Assembly: GCA_031282535.1 (NCBI GenBank)
Contig: JAITDM010000076.1
Coordinates: 1 to 9,684 of the forward strand
DNA length: 9,684 bases
Reading direction: 5' to 3'
Source of the DNA: Oscillospiraceae bacterium
GTDB taxonomy: Bacteria > Bacillota > Clostridia > Oscillospirales > UBA929
Part shown: piece by piece, positions 1 to 6,072 of the stretch
Position numbering within the stretch: the first letter of the stretch is position 1
Layout of the letters: the number at the start of each line of letters is the position of its first letter
Notes under the pieces: generated by a model
What the model saw: the letters and a program-made list of their open reading frames with translations, nothing else
Databases searched by the model: none
Told to the model about the DNA's origin: nothing
Translations under genes and position numbers: made by a program

Positions 1-42
1 CTGAAAATACGGCGCAAATGGAAAACTGCCAAATGCGCTTTT

Positions 43-48
43 TATATT
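43..48 (+). promoter_or_regulatory. Possible -10 box of the RNA ligase gene
   Basis: TATATT stands 22 nt before the start codon. A weak -35 candidate, TGGAAA at 19-24, lies 18 nt upstream and matches the consensus at four of six positions. The first 70 bases are otherwise A/T-rich and hold no gene, so this is probably an intergenic end. The call is weak because only the -10 is convincing. Confidence 0.3.
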
Positions 49-70
49 ACCGCTTTCGGAGGAATTACAT

Positions 71-1165
71 TTGACGCTTGCCGTTACGAATTTCATCCAC
101 GCGAACCGCGACTGGGAGACGCTGCTCGCCGACGCGCCGTACTATGTCAAGACGAAACGCGACGGCGGTTTTGTACTGCTCAGATACGACCAGATACGCT
201 CCGACTTTATGCAGCCACTCGTGCGCGAGTGCCGCGGCATCATACTTGACGAGTCCGACGAATACCGCCCCGTGTGCGTGCCGTTCTTCAAGTTCGGCAA
301 CTACGGCGAGAGCTATGTGCCGGACATTGACTGGTCGTCCGCCACCGTGCAGGAAAAAATCGACGGTTCTTTTATCAAACTGTGGAACCGTCGCGGCGCA
401 TGGCGCGTATCGTCGAACGGTGAGATTGACGCGCGCAACGCGCACATCAACAGCGCCCTGCTCACCGGCACGGGACGGTACAATCTGTACGACCTTTTTA
501 CCGAGGCTTGGGCGAAAACAGGCGTCGAAATGGCCGCGCTCGACCCGGACAATACGTATATGTTCGAGTTGACATCGCCGCACAACCGCATCGTCGTCAG
601 GTACGATGAAACGCGAATCCATCACATCGGGACGCGCAATCACACCACGCTGCAGGAAATCGACGCGGACATCGGCATTGCGAAACCGCGCGTGTTCCCG
701 CTTGGGACGCTTGAGGCATGCATCGCGAGCGCAAAAGAACTCGACGACGACGCAGAGGGCTACGTCGTCGTCGATAAGCACTACAATCGTGTGAAAGTCA
801 AATCGCCGCTGTATGTGTCGCTCAATCATCTCGTGCAGGGCACTACGACGCGCGGAAATATCGTCGCAATTCTCCAAAAGGGCGAGCAGGAGGAATTTCT
901 CGCATATTTCCCGGAATACAATGGCGTCTTCGGCGAAATCACGGACAAAATTTCGGCGTTCGCGGAGCGACAGGACAAGTTGTTCGCGGAGATTGCGGCG
1001 GTGAAGTACGAGACGCGCAAAGACCTCGCGGCGGTCGTCACGAAGACCGAGTGCCCGGCCTGTCTGTTCGCGTTGATGGACGGCAAAGAGCAGCGCGCGC
1101 GGGATTGGCTGATGTCGCGCCCCGCGGACAAAATACTGCAAATGCTCGGGATGGCAGCGGAATGA
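71..1165 (+). CDS. T4 Rnl1-like RNA ligase (ATP-dependent)
   Basis: 364-residue nucleotidyltransferase-type RNA ligase that would seal 5'-phosphate and 3'-hydroxyl RNA ends through ligase-AMP and RNA-adenylate intermediates. The motifs are in canonical order: RECRG (52-56), whose R54 corresponds to essential R54 of T4 Rnl1; motif I KIDGS (96-100) with AMP-accepting K96; motif III region FELTSPHNRIV (165-175); motif IV EGYVVVD (229-235); motif V VKVKSPLY (241-248). Residues about 255-364 form a separate C-terminal part, as in T4 Rnl1 (374 aa), where that domain favours tRNA substrates. The start is TTG with GGAGG (58-62) 8 nt upstream; the next in-frame ATG is codon 47, too close to R54 to be likely. 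Known members repair tRNA cut by anticodon nucleases together with a polynucleotide kinase/phosphatase; none is seen here, so the partner may lie to the left or be absent. The family call is strong; the biological role is inferred. Confidence 0.9.
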   Translation: MTLAVTNFIHANRDWETLLADAPYYVKTKRDGGFVLLRYDQIRSDFMQPLVRECRGIILDESDEYRPVCVPFFKFGNYGESYVPDIDWSSATVQEKIDGSFIKLWNRRGAWRVSSNGEIDARNAHINSALLTGTGRYNLYDLFTEAWAKTGVEMAALDPDNTYMFELTSPHNRIVVRYDETRIHHIGTRNHTTLQEIDADIGIAKPRVFPLGTLEACIASAKELDDDAEGYVVVDKHYNRVKVKSPLYVSLNHLVQGTTTRGNIVAILQKGEQEEFLAYFPEYNGVFGEITDKISAFAERQDKLFAEIAAVKYETRKDLAAVVTKTECPACLFALMDGKEQRARDWLMSRPADKILQMLGMAAE

Positions 1166-1182
1166 TAGCACGCTGCCATCCC
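1148..1182. terminator. Convergent hairpin at the end of the RNA ligase gene
   Basis: A perfect 12-bp inverted repeat, GGGATGGCAGCG (1148-1159) and CGCTGCCATCCC (1171-1182), encloses an 11-nt loop carrying the ligase TGA stop (1163-1165). It lies between the convergent ligase and hydrolase genes, 26 nt from the hydrolase stop, and could serve both directions. No clean T run follows on either strand, so it may be a transcript-end stabiliser or imperfect terminator rather than a classical intrinsic one. Confidence 0.55.
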
Positions 1183-1208
1183 GTACAACTGTGTCTTCTG
1201 TATTTGCG

Positions 1209-2165
1209 TCAGCGATGTTCGATAAACTTCATGATGAGCGAACCGCATGTCTCCGGCCTGTCCAGCCAGGGGAGATGGCCGGCGCTTTGTATCGCGTGAA
1301 ACTCCGGCTGCTGAAAATATGATGCGATCTGGCGGCCGGTTTCTGCGTCGCCGAACGGATCGTTTGTGCCCCATAGGAACAGGGTCGGCTGTTTTACACG
1401 GTTCAGGTCCTCCTTGTGAAGCAGAACGTCCGGCCGGGAACCTCGCAGGGTATTGATCCGACGCATGAGACTGAGACTCGAAATTTTGTAATGGGGAAGC
1501 CGCTGAAAATCGTAGTAGCAATCTGAAAAAGCATCGGGAAGTTCCGCCAGCGTTTCCGGAGGATGCCCCATAAAACGAAGACTCCCCAGTGATTTGTCCG
1601 GTTTTTTCGGCATGACGAGATGGTATAACAAATGGCCGAGCCCCGGGACGGAGAGAGCGCGCAGCGCGGCGGGTGGGCTTGTGCTTATCAGGTTCCCGGG
1701 CACGCCCAGCAACACAAGGGTCGAGACGCGTTCCGGCCGGTCGATGGCCGTCAAAATGCTCATGTGTCCGCCGATGGAATGGGCGACAATGGGAACGTCG
1801 TCGAGATGAAAAGCATCCAGCACGCTGGCGACAGTTTGCACCGCGTATTTTCGAAAGTCGATGTTCCGATGGTCCATGCCGTCGCTCATGCCGCCGCCCG
1901 GGCGGTTGACGGCGATGACGCGCCGGCCGGTCAATTGGGCCATCAGCGGGATGAGGGGAAAGGCGTCGCCGGTATTGCCGGGCACTATGACGACAGGTTT
2001 GCCGGCGCCGATTTCGAGCACCCTGATTTTATATCCGAAATCGCCGAACGGGATGTATCGAATGTGTGCGTCCAGTTTGTAATGTGAAAGCAGTTTTTGT
2101 TCCGCGACCCGCGCGTCGACGACGCGCGGATCGTTTTCTTTCAGAAGAAAAGACGGACCGTTCAT
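1209..2165 (-). CDS. Alpha/beta hydrolase
   Basis: 318-residue alpha/beta-hydrolase-fold protein. The catalytic triad is visible: nucleophile Ser130 in the elbow AHSIGGH (128-134), Asp269 in WGTNDPFG (265-272), and His297 in SAGHLPWLD (294-302). PGNTGDA (62-68) sits at the usual oxyanion-hole position after a strand VVIV. A helical insertion at about 160-225 would form the lid. No signal peptide or membrane segment is seen, so it is probably cytoplasmic. The ATG start has GGGAGG 8 nt upstream, and that ATG overlaps the stop of a possible 22-codon ORF as ATGA. It is the last gene of the minus-strand cluster with the recombinase and ybaK. The fold family includes esterases, haloalkane dehalogenases, epoxide hydrolases and C-C hydrolases; the substrate cannot be told from the sequence. 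Confidence 0.88.
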   Translation of the reverse strand: MNGPSFLLKENDPRVVDARVAEQKLLSHYKLDAHIRYIPFGDFGYKIRVLEIGAGKPVVIVPGNTGDAFPLIPLMAQLTGRRVIAVNRPGGGMSDGMDHRNIDFRKYAVQTVASVLDAFHLDDVPIVAHSIGGHMSILTAIDRPERVSTLVLLGVPGNLISTSPPAALRALSVPGLGHLLYHLVMPKKPDKSLGSLRFMGHPPETLAELPDAFSDCYYDFQRLPHYKISSLSLMRRINTLRGSRPDVLLHKEDLNRVKQPTLFLWGTNDPFGDAETGRQIASYFQQPEFHAIQSAGHLPWLDRPETCGSLIMKFIEHR

Positions 2166-2230
2166 GGCCGTTTCCTCCCGCAGATCGCAGACGTCATGTC
2201 GACGTCGCTGAAGGTGACAGTGAAAGACAT
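2162..2230 (-). CDS. Possible 22-residue small ORF coupled to the hydrolase
   Basis: ATG at 2230-2228 is preceded by GGGAGG (2239-2244) with 8-nt spacing, and the TGA stop (2164-2162) overlaps the hydrolase ATG as ATGA, the arrangement typical of translational coupling. The peptide begins MSFTVTFSD and ends CGRKRP. It fills the gap between ybaK (17 nt upstream) and the hydrolase. No family is recognised and there is no membrane segment. It could be a coupling or leader peptide, the residue of a decayed gene, or chance, since the hydrolase has its own good ribosome binding site. Confidence 0.35.
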   Translation of the reverse strand: MSFTVTFSDVDMTSAICGRKRP

Positions 2231-2247
2231 AGTGTTTGCCTCCCAGA

Positions 2248-2715
2248 TTAAAATAAGTCGCAGAAGACGGCCTTGGTCAGTTTCGCAAGGTCGTCGGGCG
2301 CAAGCTCGACCTGCAAACCGACACGGCCGCCGCTGACGTAGATGGTATCGTAGCATTGTGCGGTTTCGTCGATGAAGGTTGGGAACTGCTTCTTCATGCC
2401 AATCGGCGAACAGCCCCCATGGACATAGCCTGTCTTTGGCTCAAGCGCCCGTGACTTGATCATCTCGATGTACTTGTCGCCCGCTGCCTGAGCCGCCTTT
2501 TTGAGGTCGAGTTCCACCGTGCTTGGCACGACGAACACGTTTAGGCCTGTGTGTTTCCCCTCTGTGACGAGCGTTTTAAACACGCGCTCCGGTTCCTGTC
2601 CGATCTTTGCGGCGACCGCAACACCGGAGATTTCGCCGTCGGAGACATCGTATTCACGCACCGTAAAGGCAACGTTTGCGGCGTCCAGTATGCGGATAGC
2701 GTTTGTTTTGGTCAT
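2248..2715 (-). CDS. ybaK: Cys-tRNA(Pro)/Cys-tRNA(Cys) deacylase, YbaK/EbsC family
   Basis: 155-residue trans-editing protein of the YbaK/ProX superfamily, which hydrolyses Cys-tRNA(Pro) made in error by prolyl-tRNA synthetase. Visible marks are the N-terminal MTKTNAIRILD segment; VFKTLV (45-50), whose Lys47 matches the conserved active-site lysine of the family; FVVPSTVELDLKK (61-73); the GYVHGGCSPIG stretch (97-107) that closes the substrate pocket; and the end segment YVSGGRVGLQVELAP (126-140). Length agrees with the family. A GTG at 2724 would give a three-residue extension, but that GTG is part of the GAGGTG ribosome binding site that sits 6 nt before ATG 2715, so 2715 is chosen. The gene follows the recombinase by 34 nt and precedes the small ORF by 17 nt, suggesting cotranscription. 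Confidence 0.93.
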   Translation of the reverse strand: MTKTNAIRILDAANVAFTVREYDVSDGEISGVAVAAKIGQEPERVFKTLVTEGKHTGLNVFVVPSTVELDLKKAAQAAGDKYIEMIKSRALEPKTGYVHGGCSPIGMKKQFPTFIDETAQCYDTIYVSGGRVGLQVELAPDDLAKLTKAVFCDLF

Positions 2716-2749
2716 GTTAAACACCTCGAATGGGTCTGTGTGGGTGTCG

Positions 2750-3382
2750 TCAGCCGGCGCCGATGGCTTGGAGAAACTTCAGCTTGTCCTGTTTACGCCA
2801 GGACTCTGTTTTCTCATAGAGCGTGCGCCGGCTGATCCCGCACAGGGCGGTGATTTCCCGCGTGGTCAGTTCGCCAACGCGCCATCGTCGGTACAAGGTC
2901 TCGAAATCCTCCGGCATCTGTGCCGGCGTCCGTCCGAATAGGGTGCCGCGCGATTTGGCGGCGGCGATGCCCTCGGCCTGACGCTGGCGCAAGGTGTCGC
3001 GCTCCAATTGGGCAAAAAAAGACATGATCTGCAGCGTGAGGTCCGAGATAAACGTGCCCAGCAGGTCCTTGCAGTAGGTGGTGTCGAGGAGCGGCATGTC
3101 GAGTACCTTGATGTCTACCCCCCTGTCCTTGGTGAGAATGCGCCACTGTTCGATGATCTCCGCGTAGTTGCGTCCCAGCCGGTCGATGGATTTCAGATAC
3201 AGCATGTCCCCCGGTCGCAGGCGTTTGACCATGCGCCGGTAGGCCGGCCGTTTGAAATCTTTGCCGGACTGCTTGTCCATGTACAGGTTCTGCGCCGGGA
3301 TGTCAAAGGGGGCCAGCGCGAGAAGCTGGCGGTCCTCATTTTGCTCCTGCGTAGACACCCGCACATAGGCAAAGGCTTTCAT
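2750..3382 (-). CDS. Small serine recombinase (resolvase/invertase family)
   Basis: 210-residue site-specific serine recombinase. The N-terminal resolvase domain covers about 3-145: catalytic Ser10 in YVRVSTQEQ (6-14), Arg8, the SIDRLGRN motif (65-72) with Arg68 and Arg71 at the same numbers as in gamma-delta resolvase, and the E-helix AQLERDTLRQRQAEG (124-138). A C-terminal helix-turn-helix follows, roughly 172-191 (LTTREITALCGISRRTLYE). The size fits resolvase/invertase enzymes, not large integrases, and there is no zinc-ribbon domain. The start is ATG at 3382 with AGGAGG 8 nt before it; upstream in-frame codons exist but lack a ribosome binding site. The gene heads the minus-strand cluster with ybaK. 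No transposase, plasmid or invertible cassette is visible around it, so its DNA target is unknown. Confidence 0.9.
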   Translation of the reverse strand: MKAFAYVRVSTQEQNEDRQLLALAPFDIPAQNLYMDKQSGKDFKRPAYRRMVKRLRPGDMLYLKSIDRLGRNYAEIIEQWRILTKDRGVDIKVLDMPLLDTTYCKDLLGTFISDLTLQIMSFFAQLERDTLRQRQAEGIAAAKSRGTLFGRTPAQMPEDFETLYRRWRVGELTTREITALCGISRRTLYEKTESWRKQDKLKFLQAIGAG

Positions 3383-3438
3383 ATGCACTTCCTCCTTCCC
3401 TGGTCGATGTGTTTGGCAGACGTCCATGTCTTGCAGAA

Positions 3439-3467
3439 ATTATACGGGAGATGGAGGCGTTTGCAAA
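3439..3467 (-). promoter_or_regulatory. Probable promoter of the recombinase-ybaK-hydrolase cluster
   Basis: On the minus strand a perfect -10, TATAAT (3444-3439), is preceded at 17 nt by TTTGCA (3467-3462), a four-of-six match to the -35 consensus. Transcription would start near 3432, leaving a leader of about 50 nt before the recombinase ATG. This is the only good sigma-A-type -10 on this strand in the intergenic region. Confidence 0.5.
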
Positions 3468-3478
3468 GTCTGTTTTTT

Positions 3479-3506
3479 CCAGGCCGGGAGAGCCGGTGCC
3501 GCCTGG
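3479..3506. repeat. 28-bp palindrome upstream of the recombinase promoter
   Basis: CCAGGC (3479-3484) and GCCTGG (3501-3506) are perfect inverted arms around a 16-bp centre. The 28-bp length and placement just upstream of the recombinase -35 resemble the crossover or accessory sites bound by serine resolvase dimers. It could instead be an operator or an RNA hairpin. Its function is inferred only from spacing and position. Confidence 0.35.
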
Positions 3507-3571
3507 TGCTCTTGTTTTGTGCGAAATAGCGGTGTGTTTATATCTATTTGACAAAGAAAGGGAGCGAAATC

Positions 3572-3634
3572 ATGTACAGCAGGCGCCAAACAGAAAACGA
3601 TTCTTCTTGTCACCGGGCGTTTGATTCGATATAA
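3572..3634 (+). CDS. Possible 20-residue ORF in the kinase leader region
   Basis: ATG 3572 has an AGGGAG-like ribosome binding site (3559-3564) about 7 nt upstream and runs 20 codons to a TAA at 3632-3634, which lies inside the kinase -10 box. The peptide starts MYSRRQTEN; no family is recognised. Because the promoter found for the kinase lies inside and after it, it would need a transcript from further upstream, for which only an isolated TTGACA is seen. Chance is quite possible. Confidence 0.15.
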   Translation: MYSRRQTENDSSCHRAFDSI

Positions 3635-3635
3635 T
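3607..3635 (+). promoter_or_regulatory. Sigma-A promoter of the kinase-dehydrogenase operon
   Basis: TTGTCA (3607-3612) and TATAAT (3630-3635) are separated by exactly 17 nt, an almost perfect vegetative promoter. The start point would be near 3642, giving a leader of about 90 nt. A sequence resembling a catabolite-responsive element, with the AACG core at 3596-3599, lies directly upstream of the -35 at 3592-3605. It matches the degenerate cre pattern only partly, so carbon regulation is a guess. Confidence 0.75.
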
Positions 3636-3731
3636 AGGTGCGAAGAGTACCGGACGGGCGGTTCTTGGCACATCCTGCGGTCCGGAGAAGGCAAAGTGGT
3701 TCATCCTGGCCATGTGCGGTGGTGAATGACG

Positions 3732-4661
3732 ATGATTGTCTGTGTGACGATGAATCCGGCGCTGGACAAGACGGCGGCGCTGACGCGGCTCGTACCGGGG
3801 GCGCTGAACCGCCTGCGCCATGTGCGGGTGGACGCCGGCGGCAAGGGCGTCAACGTGAGCGGGATGGCGGCCGTACTGGGCGGCGCGTCTGTCTGCACGG
3901 GCTTTGTGGGCGGTGAGACCGGCCGGGAGCTGCTTCGCCGCCTTGAGGCGCGGGGGCTGGCGCACGACTTTCTGACCGTGGCAGGCGCCACCAGGACGAA
4001 TTTGAAGGTGCTCGATGGGGAAAACCGTCTGACCGAACTGAACGAGCCGGGCCCCGGTGTGACGGACGCGGAGGTGGCGGCCCTGCTGGAAAAGACGCAT
4101 GCCCTCGCCCGGCGCGGCGACGTGGTGGTGTTGAGCGGCAGCCTGCCGCCGGGCGCCGGCGTCGATACCTATCGCCTGTTTGCCGGGACACTGCGTGCCG
4201 CCGGCTGCCGGGTGATCGTGGACGCGGACGGGGAACCCTTCCGTAGGGCGCTGGAGGCCCCGCCCCATGTCGTCAAACCGAACCGTTTCGAACTGTTGCA
4301 GTACGGCGGCCTGCCAAGCGATACCCCGAACGAATGTCTCCCGGCGCTGTGCCGATCCCTGCTGGGCAAGGGCATCGAATGGGTGGTGCTGAGCATGGGC
4401 CGGGACGGCGCGATGTTCTTTACCGGGCAGCGCGCCGTATGGGCCACGGCCCCGCCCGTCGAGGCGCATTCCGCCGTCGGCGCCGGGGACAGCATGGTGG
4501 GGGCCATCGCCTGCGCCCTGCAGACAGGTTTCGGTTTCGAGGAGACGGTGCGCTTGGCCATGGCGGCCTCCCTGGGCGCCGTGACCACGCAGGGCACCCA
4601 ACCGCCCGCGCTGGCGCTGGTGAACAAATGGAAGGCGCAGATCGAAATGCGGCCGGTCTGA
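3732..4661 (+). CDS. PfkB-family sugar-phosphate kinase (1-phosphofructokinase / tagatose-6-phosphate kinase type)
   Basis: 309-residue carbohydrate kinase that phosphorylates a sugar phosphate to a bisphosphate with ATP, feeding lower glycolysis. Marks of the FruK/LacC branch of the PfkB family are the start MIVCVTMNPALDKT; DAGGKGVNVS (35-44), the substrate-binding glycine stretch; VLSGSLPPG (133-141); KPNRFEL (182-188); and the family signature VGAGDSMVGA (249-258) with catalytic-base Asp253. Length is usual for the family. ATG 3732 is chosen over the in-frame ATG 3726 because the GGTGGTGA ribosome binding site (3718-3725) is 6 nt before 3732 but abuts 3726, and because family members begin right at this point. 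The zinc dehydrogenase follows after 26 nt. FruK and LacC activities cannot be separated from motifs, and no sugar transport gene is adjacent to decide. Confidence 0.88.
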   Translation: MIVCVTMNPALDKTAALTRLVPGALNRLRHVRVDAGGKGVNVSGMAAVLGGASVCTGFVGGETGRELLRRLEARGLAHDFLTVAGATRTNLKVLDGENRLTELNEPGPGVTDAEVAALLEKTHALARRGDVVVLSGSLPPGAGVDTYRLFAGTLRAAGCRVIVDADGEPFRRALEAPPHVVKPNRFELLQYGGLPSDTPNECLPALCRSLLGKGIEWVVLSMGRDGAMFFTGQRAVWATAPPVEAHSAVGAGDSMVGAIACALQTGFGFEETVRLAMAASLGAVTTQGTQPPALALVNKWKAQIEMRPV

Positions 4662-4687
4662 GGCGCCCCAAAAGGAGGATCATCCCC

Positions 4688-5956
4688 ATGAGAACGAGAG
4701 CGGTGCGCCTGTATGGCGTGGACGACCTGAGACTGGAAGCGTTTGACCTGCCGGAGATCCGGGACGACGAGATCCTGGTCAGGGTCATCAGCGACAGCAT
4801 CTGCATGTCCACCTACAAGCTGCTGCGGCAGGGCAAGGCTCACAAACGCTGCCCGCCCAATGTGGACACGAACCCCATCATCATCGGCCACGAATTTGCG
4901 GGCGACATTGTAAAAGTGGGGGAGAAGTGGCGGCACGCATTCAGACCGGGCGAGAAATTTGCCCAGCAGCCGGCGCTGAACTATCAAGGCAAGCTGGACT
5001 CCCCGGGCTACTCCTATGAATACTGCGGCGGGACCGCCACCTATTGTATCATGCCGAGCGAGGTCATGGAACTGGGCTGTCTGCTGCACTACGACGGCGA
5101 CGCCTACTACGACGCGTCTCTCGGCGAGCCCATGAGCTGCATCATCGGCGGTTACAGGATGATGTACCACACGAACAAACAAAATTACGACCACGCGATG
5201 GGCGTCAAACCCGGGGGCCATGTGCTGGTGTTGGGCGGTTGCGGACCGATGGGACTGGGCGCGTTGGAGTACCCGCTGTGCCTGACGCAAAAGCCGGCCC
5301 GGGTGGTGGTCGCCGACGCGGACGAGGGTCGCATCGAGCGCGCCAAACGGCTCGTCTCTCCGCAGACGGCCCGGGAACACGGCGTGGAGCTGATCTATGT
5401 GAACGCGCTGCGGCCGGAGGGCAGCGTCGAGAGCCTGCGGGCGCTGACCGGCGGCCGCGGCTACGACGACGTGTTTGTGTACGCGCCCGTCCGGGCGCTG
5501 GCGGAGACGGGCGACGCGCTGCTGGCCTTCGACGGTTGCATGAATTTCTTCGCCGGCCCCTCCGACCCCGACTTCAAGGCCCTGATCAACCTGTACAACT
5601 GCCATTACACGAGCACCCACATCCTGGGCAGCACCGGCGGCAACACCGACGATATGAAGGAGGCGCTGGCGCTGTCCGCCGCGAAGCGGCTGCGTCCCTC
5701 GGTGATGGTTTCCCACATCTGCGGCATCGACGCCGTCGCCGGGGTGACGGCCCGCCTGCCGGAGATCCGCGCCGGCAAGATCCTCAGCTACACCCACATC
5801 GATCTGCCTCTCACGGCCATCGACGACTTTGAGAAGTTGGGCGGAGACAACCCACTGTTTGCCAAGCTGCACGAGAGCTGCGCCGCCCACAGCGGCCTCT
5901 GGAACAGCGAGGCGGAACAAATTCTTTTGGCGCATTTCCACGTGGAGCCGGTCTGA
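4688..5956 (+). CDS. Zinc-dependent dehydrogenase, SorE/YggP-like (possible L-sorbose-1-phosphate reductase)
   Basis: 422-residue medium-chain dehydrogenase. Putative catalytic-zinc ligands are Cys39 (DSICMS, 36-41), His68-Glu69 (IGHEF) and Glu147 (GEPMSC). The Rossmann dinucleotide motif GGCGPMG is at 183-189, followed by the strand VVVAD that ends in acidic Asp210. The four-cysteine structural-zinc lobe of classical alcohol dehydrogenases is absent, and residues 92-120 are tyrosine-rich instead. The length and layout recall the L-sorbose-1-phosphate reductase/YggP branch, which reduces a ketose-1-phosphate to a hexitol phosphate; this subfamily call is from memory and uncertain. ATG 4688 has AGGAGG 9 nt upstream. 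The gene follows the kinase by 26 nt, so the two probably act on one sugar-phosphate route. A much longer open frame reading back into the kinase is not used. Confidence 0.82.
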   Translation: MRTRAVRLYGVDDLRLEAFDLPEIRDDEILVRVISDSICMSTYKLLRQGKAHKRCPPNVDTNPIIIGHEFAGDIVKVGEKWRHAFRPGEKFAQQPALNYQGKLDSPGYSYEYCGGTATYCIMPSEVMELGCLLHYDGDAYYDASLGEPMSCIIGGYRMMYHTNKQNYDHAMGVKPGGHVLVLGGCGPMGLGALEYPLCLTQKPARVVVADADEGRIERAKRLVSPQTAREHGVELIYVNALRPEGSVESLRALTGGRGYDDVFVYAPVRALAETGDALLAFDGCMNFFAGPSDPDFKALINLYNCHYTSTHILGSTGGNTDDMKEALALSAAKRLRPSVMVSHICGIDAVAGVTARLPEIRAGKILSYTHIDLPLTAIDDFEKLGGDNPLFAKLHESCAAHSGLWNSEAEQILLAHFHVEPV

Positions 5957-5982
5957 TCGATTTACTTTGCGGCCGGACACGG

Positions 5983-6011
5983 TTGTCAAGCGAACGCGTT
6001 TGTGATATGAT
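5983..6011 (+). promoter_or_regulatory. Sigma-A promoter of purHD
   Basis: TTGTCA (5983-5988) and TATGAT (6006-6011) are spaced by 17 nt, with the same -35 hexamer as the kinase promoter. The start point would be near 6018, giving a leader of about 55 nt, too short for a purine riboswitch. So purHD appears to have its own promoter here instead of depending on an upstream pur operon. Confidence 0.75.
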
Positions 6012-6016
6012 ATGAC

Positions 6017-6051
6017 ACAGAAAGAAACAGAAAGAAATCAGTGAAAACTGA
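6017..6051 (+). repeat. Tandem 10-nt repeat and small GAAA-loop hairpin in the purH leader
   Basis: ACAGAAAGAA occurs twice head to tail (6017-6026 and 6027-6036) at the predicted transcript start. TCAGT-GAAA-ACTGA (6038-6051) follows: a 5-bp stem capped by a GNRA-type tetraloop. GAAAACTG also recurs at 6043-6050 and 6063-6070, 20 nt apart. It could be operator or leader structure, or chance in an A-rich leader. Confidence 0.35.
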
Positions 6052-6072
6052 CGAATTTGGGGGAAAACTGTT

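Larger units (their letters stand above)
3383..3731. other. Divergent intergenic region between recombinase and kinase
   Basis: 349 bp without a convincing protein gene. It holds the minus-strand recombinase promoter (3439-3467), the 28-bp palindrome (3479-3506), an isolated TTGACA (3548-3553) without a matching -10, a possible 20-codon ORF (3572-3634), the plus-strand kinase promoter (3607-3635), and an inverted repeat CCGGAC (3650-3655)/GTCCGG (3680-3685) in the kinase leader that might be an operator or leader hairpin. Confidence 0.6.

Noticed and set aside
65..1171. 368-codon open frame antisense to the RNA ligase
   Set aside because: It mirrors the ligase gene in GC-rich DNA, gives an arginine/valine-rich protein without recognisable motifs and lacks a ribosome binding site, whereas the plus strand shows all ligase motifs.
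2109..2129. Perfect 9-bp GC inverted repeat followed by T-rich sequence on the plus strand, terminator-like
   Set aside because: It lies within the first codons of the hydrolase on the minus strand, and no plus-strand gene ends there. Alternating Asp/Arg/Val codons account for it.
4334..4687. N-terminal extension of the dehydrogenase frame back into the kinase gene
   Set aside because: The extension overlaps the kinase in another frame and has no family similarity. ATG 4688 has an ideal ribosome binding site and matches the usual start of the family.
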